Shown here: one piece after another, positions 43,545 to 52,123 of the stretch | How positions within the stretch are numbered: the first letter of the stretch is position 1 | How the letters are laid out: every line of letters starts with the position of its first letter | Assembly: GCA_949066965.1 (NCBI GenBank) | Contig: CARTDA010000021.1 | Coordinates: 1 to 64,000, forward strand | Source of the DNA: COE1 sp949066965 | GTDB taxonomy: Bacteria; Bacillota; Clostridia; Lachnospirales; Lachnospiraceae | Length of the DNA: 64,000 nucleotides | Direction: 5' to 3' | Translations under genes and position numbers: made by a program | The notes under the pieces: generated by a model | What the model was told of the DNA's origin: nothing | The model's database searches: none | The model's input: the letters and a program-made list of their open reading frames with translations, nothing else

Positions 43545-44798
43545 CTATACAAGACTCTTGTATACCTGATTATAATTTCGCAGCAGCTTCTGGTGCGTTA
43601 TCAGCGCCGTCTCCGCTTTCTGCTTTGCCTTATCCATAATTTCGTCGTAATTTTTCAGGAACGTGTCTGCCACAATTGCCTCATACTTTCCGGATATTAT
43701 CCCATCATTAAGGTCATTGATAATTTCATCCTTCGTGTGTGCCGGCCTGTACGGTTTCGGCTCCATTGAGTTCACAACATGCTCTGATATCTGGAGGATT
43801 GCCTCCTTCTTTCCCATTACGCTCGCCTTCAGCGCCTTGGGATATCCGTTTCCGTCAAATCGCTCATGGTGCGCCGCCGCAATACCGATAATTTTTGCGG
43901 AGAGTTTATTTTCAAGCGTTTTTTCCATAATCTCAACATGTGTTTTTATCAGGTTTTTTTCCTCCTCACTGAATGACCTTGGCACATTCAGCAGTTCCGT
44001 GGGAAGTGCAAGCATGCCGATGTCGTGCAGGAGCGCTGCATAATACACCTCATTCTTATCAAGTTCGCTCAGCTTGAGCTGCCTGCCAAGCTCACGGCAC
44101 ACATACATGGTAGCCACTGTCTCCGATACAGACTGTTCATCCTTTAATCCGGTACAGTACATGAGCATCTTGAGATATTTTTCTTTTTCATCATCGGAGA
44201 GCAGTATGTATTCCAGACTCCGTCCGTACTCTTCCCGATATGTATGGTTCCTGATTTTTGTAAAAATGTCGAATTTCTCATCCGCTTCAGCCAGAAGCGC
44301 GCATACACCGGGATCAAATCTTGTGCCGGCATATTTTGATATCAGCGAATGCTCAAACTTAGCGTCAAATGACCGCTGCCAGATCTCCGCCATCTCCGCC
44401 ACCTTCAGGACTTCCAGCTCAAAGCGGTACCTGTAGTCCATATCCTTTGTCTTACTGTATTCCGTGTGATGGTACAGCACGATTTTGGACTGTTCGTCAA
44501 GCGGTGAAAGGTACTTGAGGAACAGGTATCCATAGACAGCATGCGGCAGCGGATTTTTTGCTTCAAATGTCAGCTGCTTGCGCACATCATCTGTCTTAAA
44601 TGCCCCGATATCATGAAGCAGGGCAAGCATCATAAAGTCTGCAATCTCATATTTCTCATATGTTCCCTTGGTTTCGAGCATCTTGGACATGATATAGCTT
44701 ACACGCATACAGTGGTGTGCCATGGGTTTATTCATCAGCCGTATCGTTTCATATATCAAATCCGCCATATTTCTACTTGTAATATATTCTACTGCCAT
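43545..44798 (-). CDS. HD-GYP-like tandem HD domain protein, probable c-di-GMP phosphodiesterase
   Basis: 417 residues from ATG 44798, which has GGAGG 6 bases upstream; an ATG two codons earlier abuts that site. The first HD-type domain has HHCMRVSYIMSK and LALLHDIGAFKTD (about 28-75) with VLYHHTEYSK. The second has YAALLHDIGMLALPTELL near 240 and AAHHERFDGNGYPKALK near 290, the HHE..DGxGYP hallmark of HD-GYP phosphodiesterases that cleave c-di-GMP. No sensor or membrane domain. Having two HD domains is less common and may reflect an internal duplication. The GGDEF protein at 53.9-55.9 kb could supply the substrate. Confidence 0.88.
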   Translation of the reverse strand: MAVEYITSRNMADLIYETIRLMNKPMAHHCMRVSYIMSKMLETKGTYEKYEIADFMMLALLHDIGAFKTDDVRKQLTFEAKNPLPHAVYGYLFLKYLSPLDEQSKIVLYHHTEYSKTKDMDYRYRFELEVLKVAEMAEIWQRSFDAKFEHSLISKYAGTRFDPGVCALLAEADEKFDIFTKIRNHTYREEYGRSLEYILLSDDEKEKYLKMLMYCTGLKDEQSVSETVATMYVCRELGRQLKLSELDKNEVYYAALLHDIGMLALPTELLNVPRSFSEEEKNLIKTHVEIMEKTLENKLSAKIIGIAAAHHERFDGNGYPKALKASVMGKKEAILQISEHVVNSMEPKPYRPAHTKDEIINDLNDGIISGKYEAIVADTFLKNYDEIMDKAKQKAETALITHQKLLRNYNQVYKSLV

Positions 44799-44821
44799 AT
44801 TCATCCTCCATTATCGTACTT

Positions 44822-45343
44822 TTATGCTTTGATATTCCGCTCCATGGGGGTGTACCGCACCCCTTCCCTGGTCTGCTCCGTGCCTGTGTCCGCGAATCCG
44901 ACACGGTGATAAAATCCGACTGCATAGGGCGCCGCATTGACTGTTATCCGGCTGTGTCCTTCTTCCGCCCAGACATATTCGCTCACATAGTCAATCAGCA
45001 TTCTTCCGATTCCCTTTTTATGGTATTTCCGGTCCACAAAAAGCAGGGATATATGCGTCTCGTTCCGCAGGCTGATCATGCCTACCATAATGCCATTGTC
45101 ATAAGCGCCAAAAAGCTGGTACGCTCCCATCAGGAACATCCTGTAAAGAACGGTGTCCGTTATGAAATCCTGGAAGCTTTCGATTCCTTCGAGCGTATAG
45201 TCCTTTGCCTCAAACTGCATGAACGTGCGCCATGCAAGCGCCATGGCATCATCCCATTCCACGCGGTATGCAGGCCTCACAACAATTCTCACGGGCTTAA
45301 TTACATTCCCTCCTGTCCTCCGTCCGAACTCCAACACAAACAT
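44822..45343 (-). CDS. GNAT family N-acetyltransferase
   Basis: About 174 residues, start uncertain. GMISLRNETHISLLFVDRKY followed by HKKGIGRMLIDYVSEYV supplies the acetyl-CoA binding motif A (Q/RxxGxG/A type), and VNAAPYAVGFYHRVGFADTG is motif B. Substrate unknown. A longer frame to 45454 exists, but it crosses the palindrome at 45376-45410, so translation more likely starts at ATG 45343 or slightly later, near GGAGG at about 45310. The gene lies 23 bp after the HPr-like gene's terminator region, transcribed in the same direction. Confidence 0.8.
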   Translation of the reverse strand: MFVLEFGRRTGGNVIKPVRIVVRPAYRVEWDDAMALAWRTFMQFEAKDYTLEGIESFQDFITDTVLYRMFLMGAYQLFGAYDNGIMVGMISLRNETHISLLFVDRKYHKKGIGRMLIDYVSEYVWAEEGHSRITVNAAPYAVGFYHRVGFADTGTEQTREGVRYTPMERNIKA

Positions 45344-45375
45344 TCCCTTCTGTAGCGTCAGGAACTGTCCGTGAA

Positions 45376-45410
45376 TATACTGGCGGTCAAAAAGACCGGC
45401 CGCCAGTATA
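45376..45410. repeat. Isolated hairpin 3 of repeat family R1
   Basis: TATACTGGCGG and CCGCCAGTATA form a perfect stem around TCAAAAAGACCGG. The arms match hairpin 3 of the 127-bp R1 element (TATACTG, GCGGTC, GACCGCCAGTATA). It lies in the leader of the acetyltransferase gene. Confidence 0.65.
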
Positions 45411-45503
45411 CTCCTGAACAGCTCCTTAACAGTATTTGGTATAGTATAGCACATATTTCGCCAATTGTAAAATTTGAAATTATTATTCGCCTTTTTAATA
45501 ACG

Positions 45504-45533
45504 AAAACACAGACCCTGATACAAGTCTGTGTC
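45504..45533 (-). terminator. Terminator of the HPr-like gene
   Basis: On the minus strand ACACAGAC and GTCTGTGT form a stem followed by TTTTCGTT. It lies 14 bp after the stop codon. Confidence 0.75.
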
Positions 45534-45546
45534 CCCAGTTACCACA

Positions 45547-45801
45547 TTATTCACAAATAAAGAATCTTTCAAGCGCATCGACTGCCTCACCCTCGTCTTT
45601 GCCGTCGGCTGCGATTGTCACGTTCATTCCTTCAGAAGGGTTAAATGCAATAATTCCCATTATACTCTTTGCATTAATCCTGTACTTGTCGTATTCCAGG
45701 AGTATCTCACTCTTGTACTGGCTTGCTATCTGCACAATCTCCGCCAGTGGATGATCATATTTTTTCTCAATTTCCTTTACCATTACTTCTTTTTTTAACA
45801 C
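45547..45801 (-). CDS. HPr-like protein lacking His15 (Crh-like)
   Basis: 84 residues from a GTG at 45801 with GGAGG 7 bases upstream; this start restores the exact length and register of HPr. Aligned without gaps to HPr, positions 15-18 read Tyr-Asp-His-Pro instead of His-Ala-Arg-Pro, so the PEP-phosphotransfer His15 is replaced by Tyr and Arg17 by His. The regulatory serine is at position 46 in INAKSIMGI, exactly as in HPr and Crh. The protein therefore cannot pass phosphate through the PTS but could still be phosphorylated by HPr kinase and act with CcpA, as Crh does in Bacillus (where residue 15 is Gln). Single-gene unit with its own terminator. Confidence 0.82.
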   Translation of the reverse strand: MLKKEVMVKEIEKKYDHPLAEIVQIASQYKSEILLEYDKYRINAKSIMGIIAFNPSEGMNVTIAADGKDEGEAVDALERFFICE

Positions 45802-46025
45802 GTCAATCCCTCCGTAATCATGAACCGTTTTATGCAATAGCTTTTGCACGAATCATCTTCGGGATGGTCCACCGCAAAGGCACAGCAAAATATACTAAAA
45901 TAAAAAATAATCATTTATGACTTAAATCATGTACTATTGTCCTTTTTTTCAAAGCAAAAGTCAATAATTTTTAATAAAAATTTTTCAAATTATTAAAAAA
46001 CCGTCTATTTAAACGAAAAAAAGTC

Positions 46026-48440
46026 CTATTTTAAGTATTTCATTAGTATTTTCTGCAAAACATCAACATCAATCGGTTTTGTCATGTAATCGTCAAATCC
46101 TTTTCTGATGTACTCCTCGCGGACGCCTGCAATTGCGTTTGCGGTTAGTACTACGATCGGCGTGTCATGGCTTACGCTTTCCTCGTGTCCATGCAGGTAC
46201 TGCATCAGTTCCGTTCCGCTTATCTCAGGCATCATGTCGTCGGTCAGTATCAGGTCATACCGTTCCCTGTCAAGCCGCTCCATTGCCTGCTGTCCTCCAT
46301 TAGCGCGTTCCACCTGTATTTCCAGCATTTCCAATATGGAGGCTATCACCTCGAGATTCATCTCATTGTCATCCACCACGAATACCCTTTTATCCGGAAA
46401 ACGCATTGTTTCAAGGGTTACCCCATCCGGCTCGCTGCCTGCCGCCTCAAAGCGCTTCTGGCAGTCTCCGATGGGAACATACGATACCACCTTCTGCGGG
46501 ATGAGCACCCTGAATGTGGAACCTTTTCCGTATTCACTCTCCACACTGATTTTTCCGTCCATAAGGCTTACAAGGCGTGATGTAATGCTAAGCCCCAGCC
46601 CGGTTCCCTCAATGCTCCTGTTCTTCAGCCTGTCAAGCCTCTCAAATTCCACAAACAGCCTTGACAGGTCTTCCTTCTTTATCCCGACACCAGTATCCGA
46701 CACCCGGATGTCAAGCAGGATATTTTCCTCGTCAAGATACTCAGAGACATTCTGTTTCCTGACACCAAGCTCTATCCATCCCTCATTTGTATATTTTACG
46801 GCATTTGTCATAAGGTTTACAATAATCTGTTTCATCCGTACCTCATCACCGTAAAGTACATCCGGCAGTTCATTGTCAATATCAAGCCTTAATTCAAGCC
46901 CTGTCCTGCTGACCCTCTCCTGTATCATGACCACGATATCATTGAGCAGCGAGGAGAGCGAATAATCCGATAAAATGATGTCCATTTTTCCTGTCTCTAT
47001 CTTGGAAAAATCCAGAATATCATTAATCAGCGCCAGAAGCGTCCTTCCTGCGCTCTGGATGTCGGCAGAGTATTTCTTGATTTTTGCGTCGCTGCTCTCA
47101 TGCATAATCAGCTCATTGAGTCCAAGTATGGCGTTGAGCGGCGTGCGTATCTCGTGTGACATGCTGGAAAGGAACCTGCTTTTCTGCTCGCTTGCCTCCT
47201 GCGCGGCCTCCTTATCCCGCTCCATAATGACATGTTCAGTCTCCTCCTTCATACGGTTCAGCTTATAGCGGCGCCGGACAATCCATACCAGCATGCCCAT
47301 GCTGAAAACCAGCAGCCCATACCCATATGCGACGGAAGCCGGGTATACAAGTTCCTTCCAATAAAAAAACATACTTGCCAATGCCGTTATGATGATTGCC
47401 CCAAATCCCAGAAACACTTCAAATGACGGCACAAGCCTCTCCTGGCGAAAGCTTAGAATGCACGCCACAATGTCAACGGCAATCAGCAGGTGTACAAAGA
47501 TGTAAAAATTGGACATATTGTATGCGTAAACCACAAATGCCGTGACGCTTGCAATCGCAATCATAAAATTCAAAAAAGCCAGCAGCTCATAGCGCCTGTG
47601 TGCAGGAAAAAACGCATATTTGTTAAACATTATAAACGGTATCGGCAGCGTGATAAGCGACAGATTATTAAGCCAGCTCACTACGGATGTCCGTTCAACC
47701 AGTATTTCCAGACATCCGCAGTCCGTACCGAGATATATGACGGAGACTGCCAGAAAGAGGGTCAGCCATCTTAGCGACTTGACATCCTGGTCCTTGTCCA
47801 CAAGGATTTCGGAATTACTGGCTATCACCGTCAGCACCATAATAAGCAGGGCCACCAGACAAATGCCCAGACTGTTTTTCGATTTCCGCAATATATACAC
47901 CACCAGCGCATACCGGTCCCCGATTGCCGGAAACTGAACCATTGCATGCTCTTCCCCTGACTCCACATTCAGCTCCAGCGTAATTGTATCTCCCGCCTTC
48001 ATGCCGTCGGCGGGTACCTGGTGGAGCAGATACATTCTTTTGCTGTGTGAGCGGTATTTTTCCTTGAAATTATTCTCATACCACACATTACCGTTCACAT
48101 ATATCACTGTGTCCAGCGCCCGCACCCGAAAACACAGGTATTCCTCCGGCAAGGGGGTAAAATCCAATGTTTTTGTCATGGAAGCATGCCCGTCGTCCAG
48201 AGAAATTCTGAGATAATGCTGTGATGCCGCTGTGGCTTTTTCCCCTGTGTGGGTGTCATACCACCCGTCACCGAACCAGACGTCATTTTTCCTGATATTT
48301 TTAAAATGATGCTGTACCGGGGAGTCAATACATATCCAGATTGTAATGACAAATACTGCAATAAAAAACGCATAGCATACCAGTTTGGTCGCAAAATGTA
48401 AATCAAAACGTCTTAGCCTTTCCCGCAGCCGGTCTTTCAT
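46026..48440 (-). CDS. Hybrid sensor histidine kinase with C-terminal receiver
   Basis: 804 residues. One N-terminal membrane helix (about 15-35) is followed by an extracytoplasmic beta-rich domain of about 150 residues (DDGHASMTKTLDFTPLPEEY), resembling the 7TMR-DISM extracellular type. Seven hydrophobic helices follow (about 180-390). The H-box RFLSSMSHEIRTPLNAILGL is near 427; the HATPase has LMTNAVKYTNEGWIELGVRK and GTGLGLSITSRLVSLMDG. The receiver at about 680-800 has VFVVDDNEMNLEV and LILTDDMMPEISGTELM (phosphoacceptor near 733). It lies 15 bp after the OmpR-type regulator gene in one operon. The signal is unknown; DISM domains often sense carbohydrates. Confidence 0.92.
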   Translation of the reverse strand: MKDRLRERLRRFDLHFATKLVCYAFFIAVFVITIWICIDSPVQHHFKNIRKNDVWFGDGWYDTHTGEKATAASQHYLRISLDDGHASMTKTLDFTPLPEEYLCFRVRALDTVIYVNGNVWYENNFKEKYRSHSKRMYLLHQVPADGMKAGDTITLELNVESGEEHAMVQFPAIGDRYALVVYILRKSKNSLGICLVALLIMVLTVIASNSEILVDKDQDVKSLRWLTLFLAVSVIYLGTDCGCLEILVERTSVVSWLNNLSLITLPIPFIMFNKYAFFPAHRRYELLAFLNFMIAIASVTAFVVYAYNMSNFYIFVHLLIAVDIVACILSFRQERLVPSFEVFLGFGAIIITALASMFFYWKELVYPASVAYGYGLLVFSMGMLVWIVRRRYKLNRMKEETEHVIMERDKEAAQEASEQKSRFLSSMSHEIRTPLNAILGLNELIMHESSDAKIKKYSADIQSAGRTLLALINDILDFSKIETGKMDIILSDYSLSSLLNDIVVMIQERVSRTGLELRLDIDNELPDVLYGDEVRMKQIIVNLMTNAVKYTNEGWIELGVRKQNVSEYLDEENILLDIRVSDTGVGIKKEDLSRLFVEFERLDRLKNRSIEGTGLGLSITSRLVSLMDGKISVESEYGKGSTFRVLIPQKVVSYVPIGDCQKRFEAAGSEPDGVTLETMRFPDKRVFVVDDNEMNLEVIASILEMLEIQVERANGGQQAMERLDRERYDLILTDDMMPEISGTELMQYLHGHEESVSHDTPIVVLTANAIAGVREEYIRKGFDDYMTKPIDVDVLQKILMKYLK

Positions 48441-48455
48441 TGCGCTTATCCTCCC

Positions 48456-49211
48456 TTAGCTTTTCTTCTCTTCCGCATCAATCCATATATAGCCTATCCC
48501 ATACACTGTCTTAATATATCTGCGTGCATTCAGCCGCTCGCGAAGTCCCCTCACCGTCTTTTCAAGCATACTCTCATCCATATATATTTTACTTTCCGAT
48601 ATCAGCTTGTCCATCAGCGCTTTTCGTTTGAGAACAATTCCTTTATTCTCCACAAGGTTGCGCAGCAGACATTGCTCCAGGCGGTTCAGCTTTACTCGTT
48701 TTCCGTGTACGCTGTACTCCCCCGTATCAAAATTGAATGTGTAATCGTCTATGACAACCATGTGCTCGCCGACAATACTGCTTTTCGTGCCTGCACCTAT
48801 CGCCTCAAAGCGCCTGCTCGCCTTAAGTGCAAAATCCTTCTGCCTGCGCTGGAACTGCGACCAGACTTTTGCCTTCAATACAGTGAGGCTGAATGGCTTT
48901 GTAATATAATCCGTGATTCCCTGTTCACCCAGAACCAGCATGTCTGGCTTTCTGCCATTATCCATTATGAGTATAATCGCAGCCTCCGCAGACCGGTATC
49001 TGCCAAGCCCCAGATCATATATCAGTTCATACCCGTCACCGTCAGGAAGCTCCGGATCAATGATGATTACCTGGTAGACTTCCTCTTCCAGCAGCAGCTC
49101 GGCAGATTCAAGTGTCCTGCAGAGGTGCGTATGTGTATCTATGTCGGTAAACATCCTGCGCATCTGCTCTGCGAGCGAAAAATCCTCATCGACAATTAGT
49201 ATTTTATTCAT
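48456..49211 (-). CDS. OmpR-type response regulator
   Basis: 251 residues from ATG 49211 (MNKILIVDEDFSLAEQMRRM), which has GGAG 8 bases upstream. Receiver: acidic pair DED near 8-10, phosphoacceptor in IIIDPELPDGDGYELIYDLG near 50, and Lys in DYITKPFSLTVLKAKVW. In place of the usual Thr the fourth strand reads IILIMDNG. The C-terminal winged helix (about 160-250) has EYSVHGKRVKLNRLEQCLLR and ERLNARRYIKTVYGIGYIW, the Trans_reg_C hallmark. It probably responds to the hybrid kinase encoded next in the same operon. Targets unknown. Confidence 0.92.
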   Translation of the reverse strand: MNKILIVDEDFSLAEQMRRMFTDIDTHTHLCRTLESAELLLEEEVYQVIIIDPELPDGDGYELIYDLGLGRYRSAEAAIILIMDNGRKPDMLVLGEQGITDYITKPFSLTVLKAKVWSQFQRRQKDFALKASRRFEAIGAGTKSSIVGEHMVVIDDYTFNFDTGEYSVHGKRVKLNRLEQCLLRNLVENKGIVLKRKALMDKLISESKIYMDESMLEKTVRGLRERLNARRYIKTVYGIGYIWIDAEEKKS

Positions 49212-49334
49212 GGCCTTAGCTCCTATCTGACACATTCAAAACCGCAAAGTTTTTACAGTTCCTTAAGACATTTTATTTTCAAATATTATCTACAATTATA
49301 AAACTTATCAGACAATTTATCAATATGGAACTGT

Positions 49335-49862
49335 TCATCCAGTCAAAATTCCGGCAAGCACAAGGCTTGCCACAAGACCAGATGCTGTCGACAAAAGCGC
49401 CCCTGCCAGCGTCCACCTTGTCCTTGTGACCCTTGCCGCCATGAAATACACCGACATGGTGTAAAAGACGGTCTCCGTACTCGCAAGCGCAAGCGAGGTT
49501 GTGATGCCCGCAAAGGAATCCGTACCATACTCTTTAAAAATATCAAGCGCAAGACCAGTCGCTGCTGATGCGGAAAAAAGCTTTACGACAAACAGTGAGA
49601 TAATTTCATTCGGAAAATCTGCCGCAAAATTTGTGATGAGACTGCCTATCAGGTTTCCGGCGGCCTCAAGGAAACCGGATGCCCGCAGCACGCCCACTGA
49701 TATCATCAGCCCGATAAGAGTCGGCACAATGCCGACTACCGTTTTCATCCCTTCCTTGGCTCCCTTGGTAAAGCAGGCATAGATATCTTTTTTCTGCGAC
49801 AGCCCCATGGCAACAATATAGAAAATCAGCGCCGGTATGAGCATATTGGATATCCTGGTCAT
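49335..49862 (-). CDS. spmB: Spore maturation protein B (nucleoside recognition/Gate domain)
   Basis: 175 residues, polytopic. ISNMLIPALIFYIVAMGLSQ, GAKEGMKTVVGIVPTLIGLM, ASGFLEAAGNLIGSLITNF, and FKEYGTDSFAGITTSLALAS followed by TETVFYTMSVYFMAARVT are the SpmB blocks. GGGAG lies 6 bases before the ATG. SpmA and SpmB act in spore core dehydration in Bacillus and Clostridium and are normally adjacent. Here spmB stands alone; a 5'-deleted spmA is at 63.2-63.5 kb, so spmA function, if kept, must come from elsewhere. The gene supports a spore-forming ancestry. Confidence 0.9.
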   Translation of the reverse strand: MTRISNMLIPALIFYIVAMGLSQKKDIYACFTKGAKEGMKTVVGIVPTLIGLMISVGVLRASGFLEAAGNLIGSLITNFAADFPNEIISLFVVKLFSASAATGLALDIFKEYGTDSFAGITTSLALASTETVFYTMSVYFMAARVTRTRWTLAGALLSTASGLVASLVLAGILTG

Positions 49863-49928
49863 GTCTTATCTCCCAAATCGATTCCTGTGTAGTAACATAT
49901 ATATTCCGCAAAATCTGAAATATGTTTT

Positions 49929-50055
49929 TATACTTACGACAGATGAAACCTGCCGTAAGTATTGCGCCAGCCGCAGCCACGAAGTGGCATATTTCCTTAT
50001 GCGGCTGTGTGCATCACATTATACTGAGCGGTCAGTCTTTTCGACCGCCAGTATA
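49929..50055 (+). repeat. Three-hairpin repeat family R1, copy B
   Basis: 127 bp, same length as copy A. Hairpin 1: TACTTACG/CGTAAGTA; hairpin 2: CAGCCGCA/TGCGGCTG with nested CCA/TGG; hairpin 3: TATACTG.A.GCGGTC against GACCGCCAGTATA. Each difference from copy A in the stems is a paired change (C-G to T-A, A-T to G-C, CCGC/GCGG to CCAC/GTGG). It fills most of the gap between divergent spmB and the LytTR gene. Confidence 0.82.
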
Positions 50056-50159
50056 AAAAACTATCCGGATTGGTACCAATTTCCTATGTCTATCTGTACT
50101 TCCACAATGTATATTGATTCCTGTACAATTACAAAAAAACTACTAAGGAGTTATGTAAC

Positions 50160-50897
50160 ATGATAAATTTTGCTTTTTGTTATGAGCATGATGAAATACG
50201 GAATTTTGTCAGAGATGAGGTTTTAAAATGTTTTAACCAAAAGGGGATTATTGTCGCCGTAATGTGTTACCGCAGTGCATATGAGCTGCAGCGATGCGTC
50301 AGCTGCAACTGTCCCGATGTACTTTTTTATGATATTGAGGCTGAGAACGGACTGATGCGCAAGGTGGCAATGAACGCCAAGCGGCAAAATGAAAAACTAA
50401 TCTCCATCACGACACACAGCCACGGCTACCACCCGCACACAGAGGACGTGCTGCTCGAGCCGATGTTCATCCTTCCTGACAGGAGCCGCAGGCACATATG
50501 GTCACACGCCGTGCTCGCCTACGAGACGTTCCTCGACGACAGGGATTCCTTTTCCTACTATGTCCGCCCGGACTACATCCATATTCCTGTTGAAAATATC
50601 CGGTATTTTGCGTCCGAGGGCAGACGCACACACGTTGTTTCCGCAAAGCACCGCGACACATTTTACCAGAAGCTTGATATTGTGGAGGCGCTTATCCAAA
50701 AGAAAAATTGTCATTTCCTGCGCATCCACAAATCCTATCTGGTCAACGCAAAGTATATCGCAGGATACAACCGCGACTATGTATTTCTAACAACAGGCGA
50801 ACAGCTTCGCATCAGCAAATATGAATACTACAAATATATCAATGGGCTGATGCGGGAAAACCGGATGAAACGACAGCCACTGTACTCGGAATACTGA
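50160..50897 (+). CDS. LytTR family response regulator
   Basis: 245 residues. The N-terminus (1-110) has a receiver-like layout with FAFCYEHDEIRNFVRDEVLK and CPDVLFYDIEAENGLMRKVA, in which YDIE gives the phosphoacceptor-like Asp near 60. From about 130 a LytTR DNA-binding domain follows: FSYYVRPDYIHIPVENIRYF, ASEGRRTHVVSAK, FLRIHKSYLVNAKYIAGYNR and EQLRISKYEYYKYIN. AAGGAG lies upstream of the ATG. No kinase gene is adjacent. The last 59 bp overlap, tail to tail, the secreted beta-helix gene on the other strand. LytTR regulators usually control cell-surface, bacteriocin or quorum genes; the target is not seen. Confidence 0.9.
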   Translation: MINFAFCYEHDEIRNFVRDEVLKCFNQKGIIVAVMCYRSAYELQRCVSCNCPDVLFYDIEAENGLMRKVAMNAKRQNEKLISITTHSHGYHPHTEDVLLEPMFILPDRSRRHIWSHAVLAYETFLDDRDSFSYYVRPDYIHIPVENIRYFASEGRRTHVVSAKHRDTFYQKLDIVEALIQKKNCHFLRIHKSYLVNAKYIAGYNRDYVFLTTGEQLRISKYEYYKYINGLMRENRMKRQPLYSEY

Positions 50898-52107
50898 TAA
50901 CTGCGTTCATTTCGGGAAGCGTATTTCCGAAGCTGTCCGCTGTCAGGCATGCATTGTCGAGGCCGCACCACCCCGGTTCCGGCTGGTTACTTCTATTATA
51001 GATGGCTATCACCTGATGCTTTGGCACGCCCGCCGTGTCCTGACCGGGCTCTCCCAGACAGGTGATTCCCTCCGGAAGCGTTATATGCAGCAGCCTTGCC
51101 ATATTTCCGGCAGCCTGCGCGGTTTCAAGTTCTTCCATGTACTGTCTGGCATCCTCCTGCCGTGCCACATGCACCAATTCGAATGCTGAACCGTTCGCCC
51201 CTGCCATGTACTGTCCGCCAAGCTGTTCAAGCTGTGAGAGTGTTTCCACATCCGGGCTGGTATTCACGTTAACTGGCACATAGCTGTCATCGTCCGCGTA
51301 TGCCACTGCACTGATATGCGTGTTCTGGAATGTCAGTTTCATGGTATTGCATTCCGGAAGCAGTGACTGCAGGGTCATCACATAGGGACACAGGTAGCTT
51401 GTCAGCTGGCAGTTCCTGAGAATAAGCGACGCCTCTCCGCTGACATCGGGCGAAGTGGGGTCATGCATATACAGACAGCTCCCACTTCCTAAGGAAACCA
51501 GCTCACAGTTTTCAAATGATATTGTGCTGCCGCCACGGCTTCCGATGCCTGCGCAGTGGTTGTTTTCGGATATGATGCGGCAGTTGTCAAAGCTTAGGCT
51601 TCTGCCATATAAATAGTTCTGGTCAGCATGGACGGCGTAGCCGGTATAATTTTTCTGCCTGTCCCAGCTGTCGCCGACCAGCTCTGCATTGATTTGTGCG
51701 ATTTCCTCCTCGGTGGGCATTTCAGGTATTGCATTGCTGTCCATGCCGTAAATCGTGAGGTTGGACACACTCCCCGCTGCTATGGTGAGGGGCGCCTTTC
51801 TGTAGGAAGCGGTGTCGTATTTCAGGATACATAAGTCCCTGCTGATGCCGGTTATGTTCAGTTCCTTGTTCATGACACGAACCGGCTCTGTGTAGGTTCC
51901 GGGATAGAGGAGCAGTGTGTCCCCGTCGGACGCATTGTCAACCCCCTCCTGGATTGTCAGAAAATCACCGGCGCCGTTTGGGTCGATGATGTATTGTCTC
52001 GTCAGCTTTGCTGCTGATGTTGTCATGTGACTGCTTCCCGCTGTCAATATGACTGCAATCATGGCTGCCAGCAGGATTTTACTCCTTCTGTATATCTGTC
52101 TGTACAT
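50839..52107 (-). CDS. Secreted parallel beta-helix protein (pectin-esterase-like)
   Basis: 422 residues. A signal peptide (basic start, LLAAMIAVILTAGSS, cleavage near SAA at about 32) precedes YIIDPNGAGDFLTIQEGVDN and ASDGDTLLLYPGTYTEPVRV, the opening of pectin-esterase/right-handed beta-helix domains. Rungs follow: LNITGISRDLCILKYDTA, VSNLTIYGMD, LSFDNCRIISENNHCAGIGS, ISFENCELVSLGSGSCLYMH. The usual pectin-esterase QDT and DFIFG motifs are absent, so catalysis is unlikely on that pattern. AGGAG precedes the ATG. It lies 16 bp after the DUF4157 gene in the same direction. Confidence 0.8.
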   Translation of the reverse strand: MYRQIYRRSKILLAAMIAVILTAGSSHMTTSAAKLTRQYIIDPNGAGDFLTIQEGVDNASDGDTLLLYPGTYTEPVRVMNKELNITGISRDLCILKYDTASYRKAPLTIAAGSVSNLTIYGMDSNAIPEMPTEEEIAQINAELVGDSWDRQKNYTGYAVHADQNYLYGRSLSFDNCRIISENNHCAGIGSRGGSTISFENCELVSLGSGSCLYMHDPTSPDVSGEASLILRNCQLTSYLCPYVMTLQSLLPECNTMKLTFQNTHISAVAYADDDSYVPVNVNTSPDVETLSQLEQLGGQYMAGANGSAFELVHVARQEDARQYMEELETAQAAGNMARLLHITLPEGITCLGEPGQDTAGVPKHQVIAIYNRSNQPEPGWCGLDNACLTADSFGNTLPEMNAVISIPSTVAVVSSGFPASAH

Positions 52108-52123
52108 TATTGTAATCTCCTGA

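Noticed and set aside
45344..45454. Longer N-terminus for the GNAT acetyltransferase
   Set aside because: The extra codons cross the R1-type palindrome and lack a ribosome binding site and family similarity.
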